Made by a program: the position numbers and the translations under genes
Shown: piece after piece, positions 51,858 through 59,963 of the stretch
Position numbering within the stretch: the stretch's first letter is position 1
Layout: each line of letters opens with the position of its first letter
The notes under the pieces: model-generated
Seen by the model: only the letters and a program-made list of their open reading frames with translations
Database searches by the model: none
What the model was told of the DNA's origin: nothing
NCBI GenBank assembly: GCA_029569255.1
Contig: JAKQUO010000004.1
Coordinates: 1-64,000 of the forward strand
Length of the DNA stretch: 64,000 nucleotides
DNA from: Acidobacteriota bacterium
Lineage (GTDB): Bacteria; Acidobacteriota; Aminicenantia; Aminicenantales; Saccharicenantaceae
Direction: 5' to 3'

Positions 51858-51907
51858 CGGCCCCGGCTTGAAAGCCGCCCCGCGGCAATGATGGATTCGG
51901 AAGGGGA
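51858..51907 (+). repeat. Dispersed repeat R1, copy a
   Basis: Fifty bases (from CGGCCCCGGCTTG to TTCGGAAGGGGA) are 46/50 identical to 55374-55423, in the same orientation. The segment from here to 52119 contains no supported gene. Confidence 0.75.
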
Positions 51908-52119
51908 GGGGACGGGCAGAGAGGCTCGCATGACACAGCCGCAGTCGCCGACAGCCGCGCTCGAAGGACTCCCCGCACCGAAGGTCGACCATATCGACCT
52001 GGTCACCGTCAAGCTGCCGTTTCCGGCTCAGGCGGGAAGGTTCCTGGGCATGACCGCTTTTGGGGCCTATGATATGGCGTGGAATATGCGAGAGGGATTG
52101 AACTTCCGATCGAACGGGT

Positions 52120-53250
52120 CTAAGTCAAGAGGTCGCGCGCACCGGCCACGCGGACCGTGATCGCCCCGAAGCGCCGCTCGTAAGCCTTCCGGATCCCCGG
52201 ACAGACGAGGGTGTTCCGACCGCGAGGATAGGCCGCGCGGAAGACGGCCAAAGAGGCCGGATCGAAGCGGTCGGGATTGATCTTGCATTCGAACGCGTCG
52301 ACGTCCCTTCCGCGCCGGAGGACAAAATCCACCTCGCGGCCGGACTTGTCGCGCCAATAGAACAGCCCCTCCCCGCTTGTCGCGGCCCGAAGGGTGTCCA
52401 GGATCAGATGCTCCCAGAGCAGTCCGCGATCGTCGTCGCGGATGTCTTGCCAGCCCCGGGCGTAGGTGACGAACCCCGTATCGAACCCATAGACCTTGGG
52501 CCGCTTCAAGAGCTCCCTCGGCCCGCCGCCGTGATAGGGCGGGATGATCGAAAGGGCGCAGGCGACGCTCATGGCCTCGAGATAGGCCTTGACCGTCTGG
52601 CGGCTGATGTCGCATTCCTTTGCCAGCGTCGTGTAGTCTGCCAGCCCGCCGCTCGTCCTGAGCATGAGTCGAAAGAGGTTGAGGAAACCCGTGCGCTCCC
52701 GGACGGCGAACAACTCCTGGATATCCCGGGCGTAGAAGCTCTCCAGCCATTCCGAGAATAGCGTTTCATCCTTGCCGGGGCTGAGCAAGAACTCGGGGAG
52801 GCCGCCATGATGAAGCCGGCGGTCGAGGTCGGCGACGCCGAAATCGTCCTCGCATTCGGTCCAGAGGACGGGCGTCAATTGGAGGACTTGCTTCCGGCCG
52901 GTCAGCGCGTCCCTGAACTTACGCGTCGCCGCCAAGGTGGACGAGCCGGTCGCGAGTATGCGCAGGCCGCTGAAGCCATCGGCGGCGATCTTTAGGACGC
53001 GGCTCGGATCGGCCAGCTTGTGGACCTCGTCGAGGACGATGACGGCCGTTCGGGGCTGGGCCCGGAAGAACAGCTCGGAATCCTCGAGGCGCCGGGCGTC
53101 CGAGGGCAAGTCGCAGTTAAGATAGATGGTATCGGACAGCATCTTCGCCAAAGTCGTCTTCCCGACGCGGCGGACGCCTGCCAGCCAGACGATCGGGCGC
53201 TTCTGCCAAGCCTCCCGGATCCGCTTCAGCCAATAAGGACGGGGAATCAT
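52120..53250 (-). CDS. AAA ATPase with DUF4143 domain
   Basis: A 376-residue ATPase. Walker A is GVRRVGKTTLAK (about 26-37), Walker B VIVLDEVHKL (about 75) and sensor-like ILATGSST. The C-terminal half is DUF4143, with a winged-helix-like segment (LAKECDISRQTVKAYLEAM) and an endonuclease-like terminal part (FYWRDKSGREVDFVLRR, DAFECKINP). The E-VDF-E-K pattern is reminiscent of PD-(D/E)XK nucleases. These proteins are scattered, horizontally mobile and of uncertain function. The ATG at 53250 is preferred to one at 53286, which lies on the promoter; the transcript would be leaderless. Confidence 0.87.
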   Translation of the reverse strand: MIPRPYWLKRIREAWQKRPIVWLAGVRRVGKTTLAKMLSDTIYLNCDLPSDARRLEDSELFFRAQPRTAVIVLDEVHKLADPSRVLKIAADGFSGLRILATGSSTLAATRKFRDALTGRKQVLQLTPVLWTECEDDFGVADLDRRLHHGGLPEFLLSPGKDETLFSEWLESFYARDIQELFAVRERTGFLNLFRLMLRTSGGLADYTTLAKECDISRQTVKAYLEAMSVACALSIIPPYHGGGPRELLKRPKVYGFDTGFVTYARGWQDIRDDDRGLLWEHLILDTLRAATSGEGLFYWRDKSGREVDFVLRRGRDVDAFECKINPDRFDPASLAVFRAAYPRGRNTLVCPGIRKAYERRFGAITVRVAGARDLLT

Positions 53251-53257
53251 GGTATTA

Positions 53258-53286
53258 TAAATAACATCTAGACGGCTAGATGTCAA
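53258..53286 (-). promoter_or_regulatory. Promoter of the DUF4143 ATPase with operator between -35 and -10
   Basis: TTGACA (53286-53281) and TATTTA (53263-53258) have a 17-bp spacer, and ATG follows the -10 box after seven bases. A perfect inverted repeat ACATCTAG (53264-53271)/CTAGATGT (53276-53283) fills the spacer, placing a likely repressor site where it blocks polymerase. Confidence 0.7.
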
Positions 53287-53428
53287 TTATTATTTCGCCG
53301 TTAATTGGTCTGCTTCAGCGTCCAGAGGGCTGAACAAGCGGGAAGGCAATATCTTGAGTCCGGGAATCATTGGAGCCGGCGAGACAAATCTAACCTCCGA
53401 CCTGCTGATTCGAATGAATAACGCGATC

Positions 53429-53731
53429 CTATTGATCGGATTCACGAATCCTGGGGCCCTGGCCATGCGAGGACGAGCTCAATATATAGGCCGGACCGAT
53501 CGCATGCTGGCGCAGAAAGACCTTCCCGGCGTTGATAACGAGCAAGGGCTCGCGCAGGATCGAAAGGTTATCGAGGGGATTCTCCGCATAGGCGACCATG
53601 TCCGCGTCCATGCCCGGTTCAAGCCTTCCTTTGGCGGAGGAGATCCTCAAGCAGTCCGCGGCCACGGTGGTGGCCGACCGGATGGCATCCAGGTTTGAGA
53701 GGCCCGCCGAGGCCAGTTCGAGGATAATCAT
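53429..53731 (-). pseudogene. C-terminal remnant of an amidohydrolase
   Basis: The frame begins MIILELASAGLSNLDAIRSA and continues CLRISSAKGRLEPGMDADMV, NPLDNLSILREPLLVINAGK: the last helices and beta-sandwich of an exported amidohydrolase such as that at 38037-39419. The whole catalytic barrel is missing and the sequence upstream is dispersed repeat R2. The gene was therefore cut at the repeat. The final residues after VFLRQ look unrelated. Confidence 0.6.
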
Positions 53732-53763
53732 GGGAATTTGCTTTTCCGGCCGGGCGAGCCCTC
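53725..53763 (+). repeat. Dispersed repeat R2, copy a
   Basis: Thirty-nine bases (TAATCATGGGAATTTGC to GGGCGAGCCCTC) are 37/39 identical to 55325-55363 in the same orientation. It marks the point at which the amidohydrolase remnant is cut. Confidence 0.75.
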
Positions 53764-53830
53764 TCGCCTGAGGTAAACGGAATCAACCCTTCCCATCACG
53801 GATTGAGGATAGGTCTGTCGCCGGCAGTTG

Positions 53831-53995
53831 TCAAGAATCCGAAACCGCATCCCTCCTCCGCCTCCCCATCGTCAGCTGCTCGTACTCCCCGCTCTCTTCG
53901 CCCGCCGTCAGGGCCGTCTGTTCGAAGACATGAGCCTGCGGCGGCTTCTCCGCGACGAACGTCAGCTTCAGGTGACAGATGAATTTGCGCGTTTC
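53831..53995 (-). pseudogene. Possible 54-residue C-terminal gene remnant
   Basis: After a stop at 53998-53996 the minus strand stays open for 54 codons: ETRKFICHLKLTFVAEKPP, QAHVFEQTALTAGEESGEYE and a basic end (GRRRRDAVSDS) before TGA. There is no start codon or ribosome site. The amphipathic composition looks protein-like but no family was recognised. The rest of the roughly 770 bp between the DUF4143 promoter and the next gene carries only the amidohydrolase remnant and repeat R2. Confidence 0.3.
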
Positions 53996-54053
53996 TTATA
54001 GATTTATTTAGCATGGCCGGCCTCCAATGACTTCTGTCGCGCCGCCGGGCGCT

Positions 54054-55205
54054 CTAGGAGCCTTTGCCGGCGACGATCTTATAGCGGCGGACGAAGATGT
54101 CGTTCCCGTCCTCAGGCGTCTCGATCGTATAGAAGGATCCGTTGCGGGCCAGGGCCCGCGGTTTGCTCGGCGCCATCAGGAAGTCCCAGCCGTCGTATTT
54201 CGGCAAGCGCGTTCGGCCCCGGAAGCGGCCCTCCCGGTCAAAGACGTCCCCGACGAGGGTTCCCTCGCCGGGCAGGCTTTCGAACGTCACCACGAGAACG
54301 TAGTCGGGATCGAGAAGAAAGATGTCGGCGATGGGGGGCATCCGCTCGGGGATGTCCGTGAACGTCTTGAATTTCGCGTCATTGGCCTTGAAGACGCCGA
54401 TCTCTTCTTCCGTGACCTTCCTCGGATCGCCTCTCTTGGCGATTGTCCGGATGAGCTGTCCTTCGGGCGAAACGACGTGGATCTCGTAGCGGTCAGTCGA
54501 GGCGTACCAGAGGTTCCCTCGATCGTCGATCTGGAACTTGACCTGGCGGCGATAGGCGTCCCCGTGATAGACGCCCCGGCTGTCCCGCGTCAGACCCCAT
54601 TCGTACTCGTGGATCTTCAAGAGGGGCTTTCCTTGCGGCGAGCCTTTCGTCAGGGTGAGCAGCTGCCGGTCGCGAGTGTTGGCCAGGAACTCCGTGACGA
54701 TGAGATAGATGTTCCCGGCGCGATCCAGGCGGAAATCGTCGCCCCAAAGAGCGACCTTGGAAACGTTCAGGAGCTTGAAATCCCCGTCGAAGACGGTCAG
54801 CCTCCTTTGGCGGCCGTCGAGAACGAGGAGCCGCCCGTCCGAGGCGAACTCGGGGTCGAAGAACCCGAACTCCCCGGGCCCCTGTCCGGGTCGAAAGTCC
54901 TTGCGGAGCGTTTCCTTTCCCGAAGCGTCGAACCGGACAAGCGTGTTGGTCTTTCCGGTGAAAACGTGGATCTCGCCCCGGTCATTGACCCGAAGCGCGA
55001 ACGGCGTCCAGTCGGACTCGCGGAGACTCAGGTCCTGAACGAACTTGATTTCCAGCACCGGGCCGACCGGCTTCGCGTCGTTGACGATCTCGACGAAATC
55101 CGCCGCCTTGGCGACGAGCTGCCGTCCCGGCTTCTGGGCGATGAGGATGTCCGCGCTGGCCGACAAGACGAAGATCACCGCCAAAATGACGGGTTTGTGT
55201 CTCAT
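54054..55205 (-). CDS. Exported 6-bladed beta-propeller protein
   Basis: A 383-residue protein with a signal peptide (about 1-23) and NHL-like propeller blades such as PFALRVNDRGEIHVFTGKTN, FRLDRAGNIYLIVTEF and FQIDDRGNLWYAST. RPGQGPGEFGFFDPEFASD is the hallmark of the 6-bladed beta-propeller (DUF5128-like) proteins common in Bacteroidota and Aminicenantes. It probably binds a ligand in the periplasm. The ATG at 55205 is followed directly by the signal peptide; the upstream in-frame ATG at 55331 lies in repeat R2. Confidence 0.82.
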   Translation of the reverse strand: MRHKPVILAVIFVLSASADILIAQKPGRQLVAKAADFVEIVNDAKPVGPVLEIKFVQDLSLRESDWTPFALRVNDRGEIHVFTGKTNTLVRFDASGKETLRKDFRPGQGPGEFGFFDPEFASDGRLLVLDGRQRRLTVFDGDFKLLNVSKVALWGDDFRLDRAGNIYLIVTEFLANTRDRQLLTLTKGSPQGKPLLKIHEYEWGLTRDSRGVYHGDAYRRQVKFQIDDRGNLWYASTDRYEIHVVSPEGQLIRTIAKRGDPRKVTEEEIGVFKANDAKFKTFTDIPERMPPIADIFLLDPDYVLVVTFESLPGEGTLVGDVFDREGRFRGRTRLPKYDGWDFLMAPSKPRALARNGSFYTIETPEDGNDIFVRRYKIVAGKGS

Positions 55206-55324
55206 GGGATGCCCCCTGGATCCGCGCTCATCCAGTATACCACAGCGCTGGGGCGAGCTCAATGCTCGCCCGGCTGAGCCGTGCCGTGTCCTACGGATGA
55301 AGGAGGCCAAGCCCGGAATCCCGG

Positions 55325-55423
55325 TAATCATAGGAATTTGCTTTTACGGCCGGGCGAGCCCTCCCGTTGATATCGGCCCCGGCTTGACTGCCGCTCCACG
55401 GCAATGATGGATTCGGAAGGGGA
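55325..55423 (+). repeat. Composite repeat: R2 copy b followed by R1 copy b
   Basis: R2 (55325-55363) and R1 (55374-55423) are adjacent here, 10 bp apart, whereas elsewhere in the window they occur singly (51858, 53725). This looks like the fuller form of one mobile or recombinogenic sequence. Downstream to about 55510 the plus strand reads like an undefined gene fragment (FVAPFGTSVYTWTDKEAM) with no start. Confidence 0.65.
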
Positions 55424-55513
55424 TTCGTCGCCCCGTTCGGGACGAGCGTCTACACCTGGACCGACAAGGAGGCGATGCTTGTGCGCCTCGAGTCGGCGGG
55501 CGCCGCGCGGGGC

Positions 55514-55735
55514 TCAGCCGGGCCTGAAGATCACCCGGCGCCGGCGGGGCCCGACGAGCGTGTAGTCGCCGCGTTCGGCCTTCTCGATCCTCTTGAGGGC
55601 CAGGTCCAGGAGGAGCCGGCGCTTCTCCGGGTCTCGCCGGGCCGTCTTCAGGTGTCTCCCGTGGCCCAAGCGGTCGCGGAGGAGAAGCGTTTCGACGGCG
55701 GACATCGGCTTCCTCGTCCGGCCGGTCGCGCTCAT
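55514..55735 (-). CDS. Small basic hypothetical protein (second of an overlapping pair)
   Basis: A 73-residue, strongly basic protein (SAVETLLLRDRLGHGRHL, KTARRDPEKRRLLLDLALKR, YTLVGPRRRRVIFRPG). The ATG overlaps the stop of a 29-codon ORF in the arrangement TCATGA, and a promoter of the genome's usual type lies upstream of that ORF. No family was recognised. The basic helical character suggests nucleic-acid or ribosome binding, but that is only an inference. Confidence 0.45.
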   Translation of the reverse strand: MSATGRTRKPMSAVETLLLRDRLGHGRHLKTARRDPEKRRLLLDLALKRIEKAERGDYTLVGPRRRRVIFRPG

Positions 55736-55821
55736 GACGCGCCCTTGCCCCCGAGGGCGTGCAGCTCGGCCAGCGGGGCCTCCGTGGCGCCGATCTTGGC
55801 CAGGATGTCTTTGATATTCAC
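55732..55821 (-). CDS. 29-residue leader ORF, possibly leaderless GTG start
   Basis: GTG at 55821 opens a 29-codon frame (NIKDILAKIGATEAPLAELH, then ALGGKGAS) ending in TGA at 55734-55732, overlapping the ATG of the next ORF. It lies only six bases after the TATCAT -10 box, so no ribosome site exists. It may be a true micro-protein, a translational leader, or the first part of one gene that a single-base change has split in two. Confidence 0.4.
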   Translation of the reverse strand: MNIKDILAKIGATEAPLAELHALGGKGAS

Positions 55822-55827
55822 GGAGTT

Positions 55828-55857
55828 ATGATAGCAGGGACGGTCCCGCGAAGACAA
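55828..55857 (-). promoter_or_regulatory. Promoter of the overlapping small-ORF pair
   Basis: TTGTCT (55857-55852) and TATCAT (55833-55828) with an 18-bp spacer on the minus strand. Confidence 0.55.
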
Positions 55858-55986
55858 GCCCCGATTTCGAAGGCCGAAGCGACGCGAATATGTCCTGTTT
55901 TCGAGAGGCCCCGGGGCGGCTGCCCCGGACCGGCCGGGCGCCGCGCGGGGCTACCCGGGAGCGCCTGTTTCCGCTACAATCCACCC

Positions 55987-57660
55987 ATGCCTTCCGACAC
56001 CCAGGTCATCTTCTCCATGTCGCGGGTGGGCCGGGTCTTCCCGCCCAACCGCCAGGTCCTCAAGGACATCTCGCTCGGCTTCTACTACGGGGCCAAGATC
56101 GGGGTGCTCGGCCTCAACGGCTCGGGCAAGTCGACCCTGCTCCGGATCATCGCCGGGGCCGACACGGGCTTCAGCGGCGAGCTCGCCGTGAGCAAGGGCT
56201 ACACGGTCGGGCTCCTCGAGCAGGACCCCCGGCTCGACCCGGGCAAGACGGTCATCGAGATCGTCCGCGAGGGCGTCCAGCCCATCGTCGACATCCTGGC
56301 CCGCTACGACGCCGTCTGCGACGGGATGGGCGCCCCCGAGGCCGACATGGACGCGCTGCTGGCCGAGCAGGCCCGGCTCCAGGAGGAGATCGACAAGCAC
56401 GACGCCTGGAACCTCGACCACCACCTCGAGGTGGCCATGGACGCCCTGCGCTGCCCGCCGCCGGAAACGCCCGTGGAGGTCCTCTCGGGCGGCGAGCGCC
56501 GCCGCGTCGCCCTGACCCGGCTCCTGCTCCGGGAGCCCGACATCCTGCTCCTCGACGAGCCGACCAACCACCTCGACGCCGAGTCCGTGGCCTGGCTCGA
56601 ACGGCACCTCCAGGAGTACAAGGGCACGGTCATCGCCGTGACCCACGACCGCTATTTCCTCGACAACGTGGCCGGCTGGATCCTAGAGCTCGACCGCGGC
56701 GAGGGCATCCCCTGGAAAGGCAACTACTCGTCGTGGCTGGAGCAGAAACAGGCCCGGCTGGCCGTCGAGGAGAAGGCCGAGTCGCGCCGCCAGCGGACGC
56801 TCGCCCGCGAGCTCGAATGGGTCCGCATGTCGCCCAAGGCCCGCCAGGCCAAGGGCAAGGCCCGCGTCACGGCCTACGAGAGGCTGCTCGGCCAGGACTT
56901 CGAGAAATACCGCGAGGACCAGGAGCTGCCCATCCCGCCGGGGCCGCGGCTCGGCGACGTCGTCATCGAGGTCGAGGGCGTTTCCAAGGCCTACGGCGAC
57001 CGGGCGCTCATGGACGGATTGACCTTCAGCCTCCCGCCGGGCTCGATCGTCGGCGTCATCGGGCCCAACGGGGCCGGCAAGACGACGCTGCTGCGGATGA
57101 TCACCGGGCAGGAAGCGCCCGACGCCGGCCGCGTCCGCATCGGCGAGACGGTCAAGATCGCCTACGCCGACCAGTCGCGGACGCTCGACCCCGGCAGAAC
57201 GGTCTGGGAGGAGATCTCGGGCGGGGAGGAGCTCATCCGGATCGGCGGCCGGGAGATGAACACCCGGGCCTACTGCGCCGCGTTCGGCTTCGGCGGCGCC
57301 GACCAGCAGAAAAAGTGCGGGACGCTCTCGGGCGGGGAGCGCAACCGCGTCCACCTGGCCAAGGCGGTGGCCGCGGCCGGCAACGTCCTCCTCCTCGACG
57401 AGCCGACCAACGACCTCGACGTCAACACCCTGCGGGCCCTGGAGGACGCGCTGGAGGGGTTCGCCGGCTGCGCCGTCGTCGTCAGCCACGACCGCTGGTT
57501 CCTCGACCGCGTCGCGACGCACATCCTGGCCTTCGAGGAGGACGGCTCGACCCACTGGATCTTCGGAAACTTCTCCGAGTACCACGAGGACCTGAAGCGG
57601 CGCAAGGGCGCCGCTGCCGACCAGCCCCGCCGCCTCAAGCACCGGACGATCAAGCGCTGA
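55987..57660 (+). CDS. ettA: Energy-dependent translational throttle protein EttA (ABC-F)
   Basis: A 557-residue ABC-F ATPase with two nucleotide-binding domains and no membrane segment. Walker A motifs are GLNGSGKST (about 43) and GPNGAGKTT (about 359), signatures LSGGERRRVAL and LSGGERNRVHL, and Walker B LLLDEPTNHLD and LLLDEPTNDLD. The arm and P-site tRNA-interaction motif region (about 245-310, ending MSPKARQAKGKAR) matches EttA. It binds the ribosomal E site and gates translation by ATP level. A TACAAT -10 box lies six bases before the ATG and no ribosome site is visible, so the message appears leaderless. Confidence 0.94.
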   Translation: MPSDTQVIFSMSRVGRVFPPNRQVLKDISLGFYYGAKIGVLGLNGSGKSTLLRIIAGADTGFSGELAVSKGYTVGLLEQDPRLDPGKTVIEIVREGVQPIVDILARYDAVCDGMGAPEADMDALLAEQARLQEEIDKHDAWNLDHHLEVAMDALRCPPPETPVEVLSGGERRRVALTRLLLREPDILLLDEPTNHLDAESVAWLERHLQEYKGTVIAVTHDRYFLDNVAGWILELDRGEGIPWKGNYSSWLEQKQARLAVEEKAESRRQRTLARELEWVRMSPKARQAKGKARVTAYERLLGQDFEKYREDQELPIPPGPRLGDVVIEVEGVSKAYGDRALMDGLTFSLPPGSIVGVIGPNGAGKTTLLRMITGQEAPDAGRVRIGETVKIAYADQSRTLDPGRTVWEEISGGEELIRIGGREMNTRAYCAAFGFGGADQQKKCGTLSGGERNRVHLAKAVAAAGNVLLLDEPTNDLDVNTLRALEDALEGFAGCAVVVSHDRWFLDRVATHILAFEEDGSTHWIFGNFSEYHEDLKRRKGAAADQPRRLKHRTIKR

Positions 57661-57736
57661 GGCCGTCGAACCCGCCCTCCCAACGACGGCCATCAGGCCC
57701 GCCCCCGTATCCCGGAAGGCGTCGACCCGCTTGGCC

Positions 57737-57775
57737 GGCGCGCCGCGACCGGGGGAACGGCCGGCGCCTGTTTTT
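57737..57775 (+). terminator. Probable terminator after ettA
   Basis: GGCGCGCCG and CGGCCGGCGCC can pair with a 2-nt bulge, followed by TG and five T residues. The T-run directly abuts the -35 box of the next gene. Confidence 0.5.
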
Positions 57776-57776
57776 C

Positions 57777-57806
57777 TTGACACTCCCTCCCGGGCGGGAC
57801 TATCAT
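57777..57806 (+). promoter_or_regulatory. Promoter of the M28 peptidase gene
   Basis: TTGACA (57777-57782) and TATCAT (57801-57806) with an 18-bp spacer; the ATG is at 57839 after GGGAGG. Confidence 0.72.
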
Positions 57807-57838
57807 CCATCCTTCAACGTCACGCGGGAGGTTTTGTC

Positions 57839-59941
57839 ATGAGGAATCGCGCCCTTGTCGCCGTCGTCGCCCTGGCCCTTCTGCTGTCCGTCGCGGCCAG
57901 CCCGCAGAGGAAGCCAGCCGCGCCGGCCGTCGATCCCGTCGTCCAGAAGATCATCGAGCTGGGGACGACCGATAATCAGGTCATGCGCTGGAACGACTAC
58001 GCCAGCAACCGCTTCGGCGCCCGGGAGACGGGCTCCAACGCCTACAACGACGCTGTCGAGTGGGCCGCCTGGCAGTTCCGCCAGTGGGGACTCGAGGTCG
58101 AGCTCGACCCGGCCGGGGAGGTGCCTGTCGGCTTCAACCGCGGCCCCTGGTTCGGCAAGATGACCAAGCCGGCGGAAAAGCCTCTCCATTTCGGCACGCC
58201 CAGCTTCACGGCCGGCACCAAGGGCCGGGAGCGGGGGCCGGTCGCCGTCCTGAAGGCCGATCCGTTCTCCATCCCGGGACGGAACGCCACGCCCGAGCAG
58301 ACAGAGAAGAAGAAGGCGGCGGTCGAGGAGGCCGTCGCCGAGATCAAGGCCAACCCCGGCGCCTTCAAGGGCGCCTGGGTCCTCATCGCCGGCGAGAACT
58401 CGGGCTTCGCCCGCGACGGCCGCAAGGGCACGCCCGAGTACTCCGACTCACAGCTCATCCCGAAGGTCACGGCCGCGCTGGTCGAGGCCGGGGCCCTGGG
58501 GACCATCCAATCGTCCAAGACGGACCCGTTCCGGATCCTCGACGGCTACGTCGCCTCCTGGGAGACGCTCCCCGTCCTGCCCGACATCAAGCTGGCCGAG
58601 GGCCAGTACGCCGAGATCAAGGCCCTGGCCGAAAAAGGCGAGCCGGTCGAGCTCGAGTTCGATATCCGCAACTGGTTCAAGATGGGCCCGGTCAAGTACC
58701 ACAGCGTCGTGGCCACCCTGCGGGGGACCGAGTTCCCCGACGAATACATCGTTCTGGGCGGGCATTTCGACTGCTTCAGCGGCGCGACCGGCGCGGTCGA
58801 CGACGGCTCCGGCTTCGCCCCGATGGCCGAGGCCATGCGGCTCATCGCGGAGGCCGGCGGCCGGCCCAAGCGCTCGATCGTCGTGATCCTCTTCGCGGCC
58901 GAGGAGCAGGGGCTCATCGGCTCGCAGGCCTGGCTCAAGAACCGGCCCGGCATCGCCGACAAGATCGTGTTCATGATCAACCGGGATGGCAGTCCCAGCG
59001 CCGTCACCGGGGCGTCCGTGCCGGAGACGTGGTACGCCGATTTCAAGGCCGTCACCGCCCCGCTCGTTTCGCTCAACCCGAAATGGCCCTTCAAGCTCGA
59101 GCGCGGCCTGCCCCGGGCCCACGCCACGAGCCCGGGCGGCACGGACTCGACGTCGTTCGAGGTGTTGGCCGTGCCGACCCTCCGCGTCATGACGGACTCG
59201 GACTACAACTACAACCACGCCTGGCACACCCTGGACGACCTGTACACGGAGCTGGTGCCGTACACGGAGCACCAGAAGCACTCGGCCCTGGCGACGGCCG
59301 TCATCGCCTACGGCGCGGCCAACCTGGCCAAGCCCCTGCCGAGACAGGGCGTTTACCTGGCCGACGGCCTGTACGCCGAGTTCGCCATCGGCTCGGCCGA
59401 GTCGCCGGTCCGCATCATGGCCAGCCTCGATTTCGTCAACGCGCCCCTCCAGACCGCCAACTTCGTCCGCATCGTGGAGGGCAAGGGCGGCCAGCGAGGC
59501 CCCGGCGGCTTCGGGCCCGGGCCCGGACCGGGGATGCGGCCGGGCGGGCCCATGGGCCCCGGCCAGCGCCCGGCGATCCCGCCCATCGGCGCGATCGACG
59601 TGCGGGGCGGCGTCGTCGCCGGGACGATCGTCTCCGACGTCCAGAAGTCCGTGGCCGTCCCCAGCCTGCCGCTCGGGCCGAACGCCGCGATCAAGCACGA
59701 CGCCGCCGGCGTCCTCGGCCTCTCCGGCCCGAACTCGTTCCATCTCACGCTCGGGAAGCAGGCCGGGCTCGACAGGACGTCGACCGCGATCGGCCGGGTC
59801 ATCGCCGGGCTCGATCTCCTGAAGACGCTGAAGAAGGGCGAGGCCATCCGGAGCGTCCGGATCACGCGCGTGGGCCAGGCGGCCCGCGACTTCAAGACCG
59901 ACGACGAGGCCTTCCGGAAGCTGCTGGAGGCGAAACACTGA
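57839..59941 (+). CDS. Exported M28 zinc peptidase fused to a cyclophilin-like domain
   Basis: A 700-residue protein with a signal peptide (about 1-20). Residues about 30-510 are an M28 aminopeptidase with inserted PA-like region; zinc and catalytic residues are visible in GGHFDCFSG (His309), AVDDGSG (Asp321), AAEEQGLIGS (the Glu pair), INRDGSP and NHAWHTLDD. Residues about 520-700 resemble a cyclophilin peptidyl-prolyl isomerase: SLDFVNAPLQTANFVRIVEG, then SFHLTLGKQAGLDRTSTAIG, RVIAGLDLLKTLKKGEAI and SVRITRVG, interrupted by a Gly/Pro-rich loop. The isomerase active-site residues look altered, so it may be a binding module. It acts outside the cytoplasm. Confidence 0.88.
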   Translation: MRNRALVAVVALALLLSVAASPQRKPAAPAVDPVVQKIIELGTTDNQVMRWNDYASNRFGARETGSNAYNDAVEWAAWQFRQWGLEVELDPAGEVPVGFNRGPWFGKMTKPAEKPLHFGTPSFTAGTKGRERGPVAVLKADPFSIPGRNATPEQTEKKKAAVEEAVAEIKANPGAFKGAWVLIAGENSGFARDGRKGTPEYSDSQLIPKVTAALVEAGALGTIQSSKTDPFRILDGYVASWETLPVLPDIKLAEGQYAEIKALAEKGEPVELEFDIRNWFKMGPVKYHSVVATLRGTEFPDEYIVLGGHFDCFSGATGAVDDGSGFAPMAEAMRLIAEAGGRPKRSIVVILFAAEEQGLIGSQAWLKNRPGIADKIVFMINRDGSPSAVTGASVPETWYADFKAVTAPLVSLNPKWPFKLERGLPRAHATSPGGTDSTSFEVLAVPTLRVMTDSDYNYNHAWHTLDDLYTELVPYTEHQKHSALATAVIAYGAANLAKPLPRQGVYLADGLYAEFAIGSAESPVRIMASLDFVNAPLQTANFVRIVEGKGGQRGPGGFGPGPGPGMRPGGPMGPGQRPAIPPIGAIDVRGGVVAGTIVSDVQKSVAVPSLPLGPNAAIKHDAAGVLGLSGPNSFHLTLGKQAGLDRTSTAIGRVIAGLDLLKTLKKGEAIRSVRITRVGQAARDFKTDDEAFRKLLEAKH

Positions 59942-59963
59942 GGGGAGCCGGCCGCTCCCCTCA
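59939..59963. terminator. Palindrome containing both convergent stop codons
   Basis: TGAGGGGAGC (59939-59948) and GCTCCCCTCA (59954-59963) form a perfect 10-bp stem with loop CGGCC. The outer bases are the TGA stop of the M28 gene and, on the other strand, the TGA stop of the TPR metallopeptidase. There is no T-run. Confidence 0.55.

Noticed and set aside
51888-52160. 90-residue plus-strand frame after the MazEF fusion
   Set aside because: Its start lies in repeat R1, it overlaps the 3' end of the DUF4143 gene on the other strand and shows no conserved pattern.
53354-53698. 114-residue plus-strand frame
   Set aside because: Antisense to the amidohydrolase remnant, which has a recognisable domain in the opposite frame.
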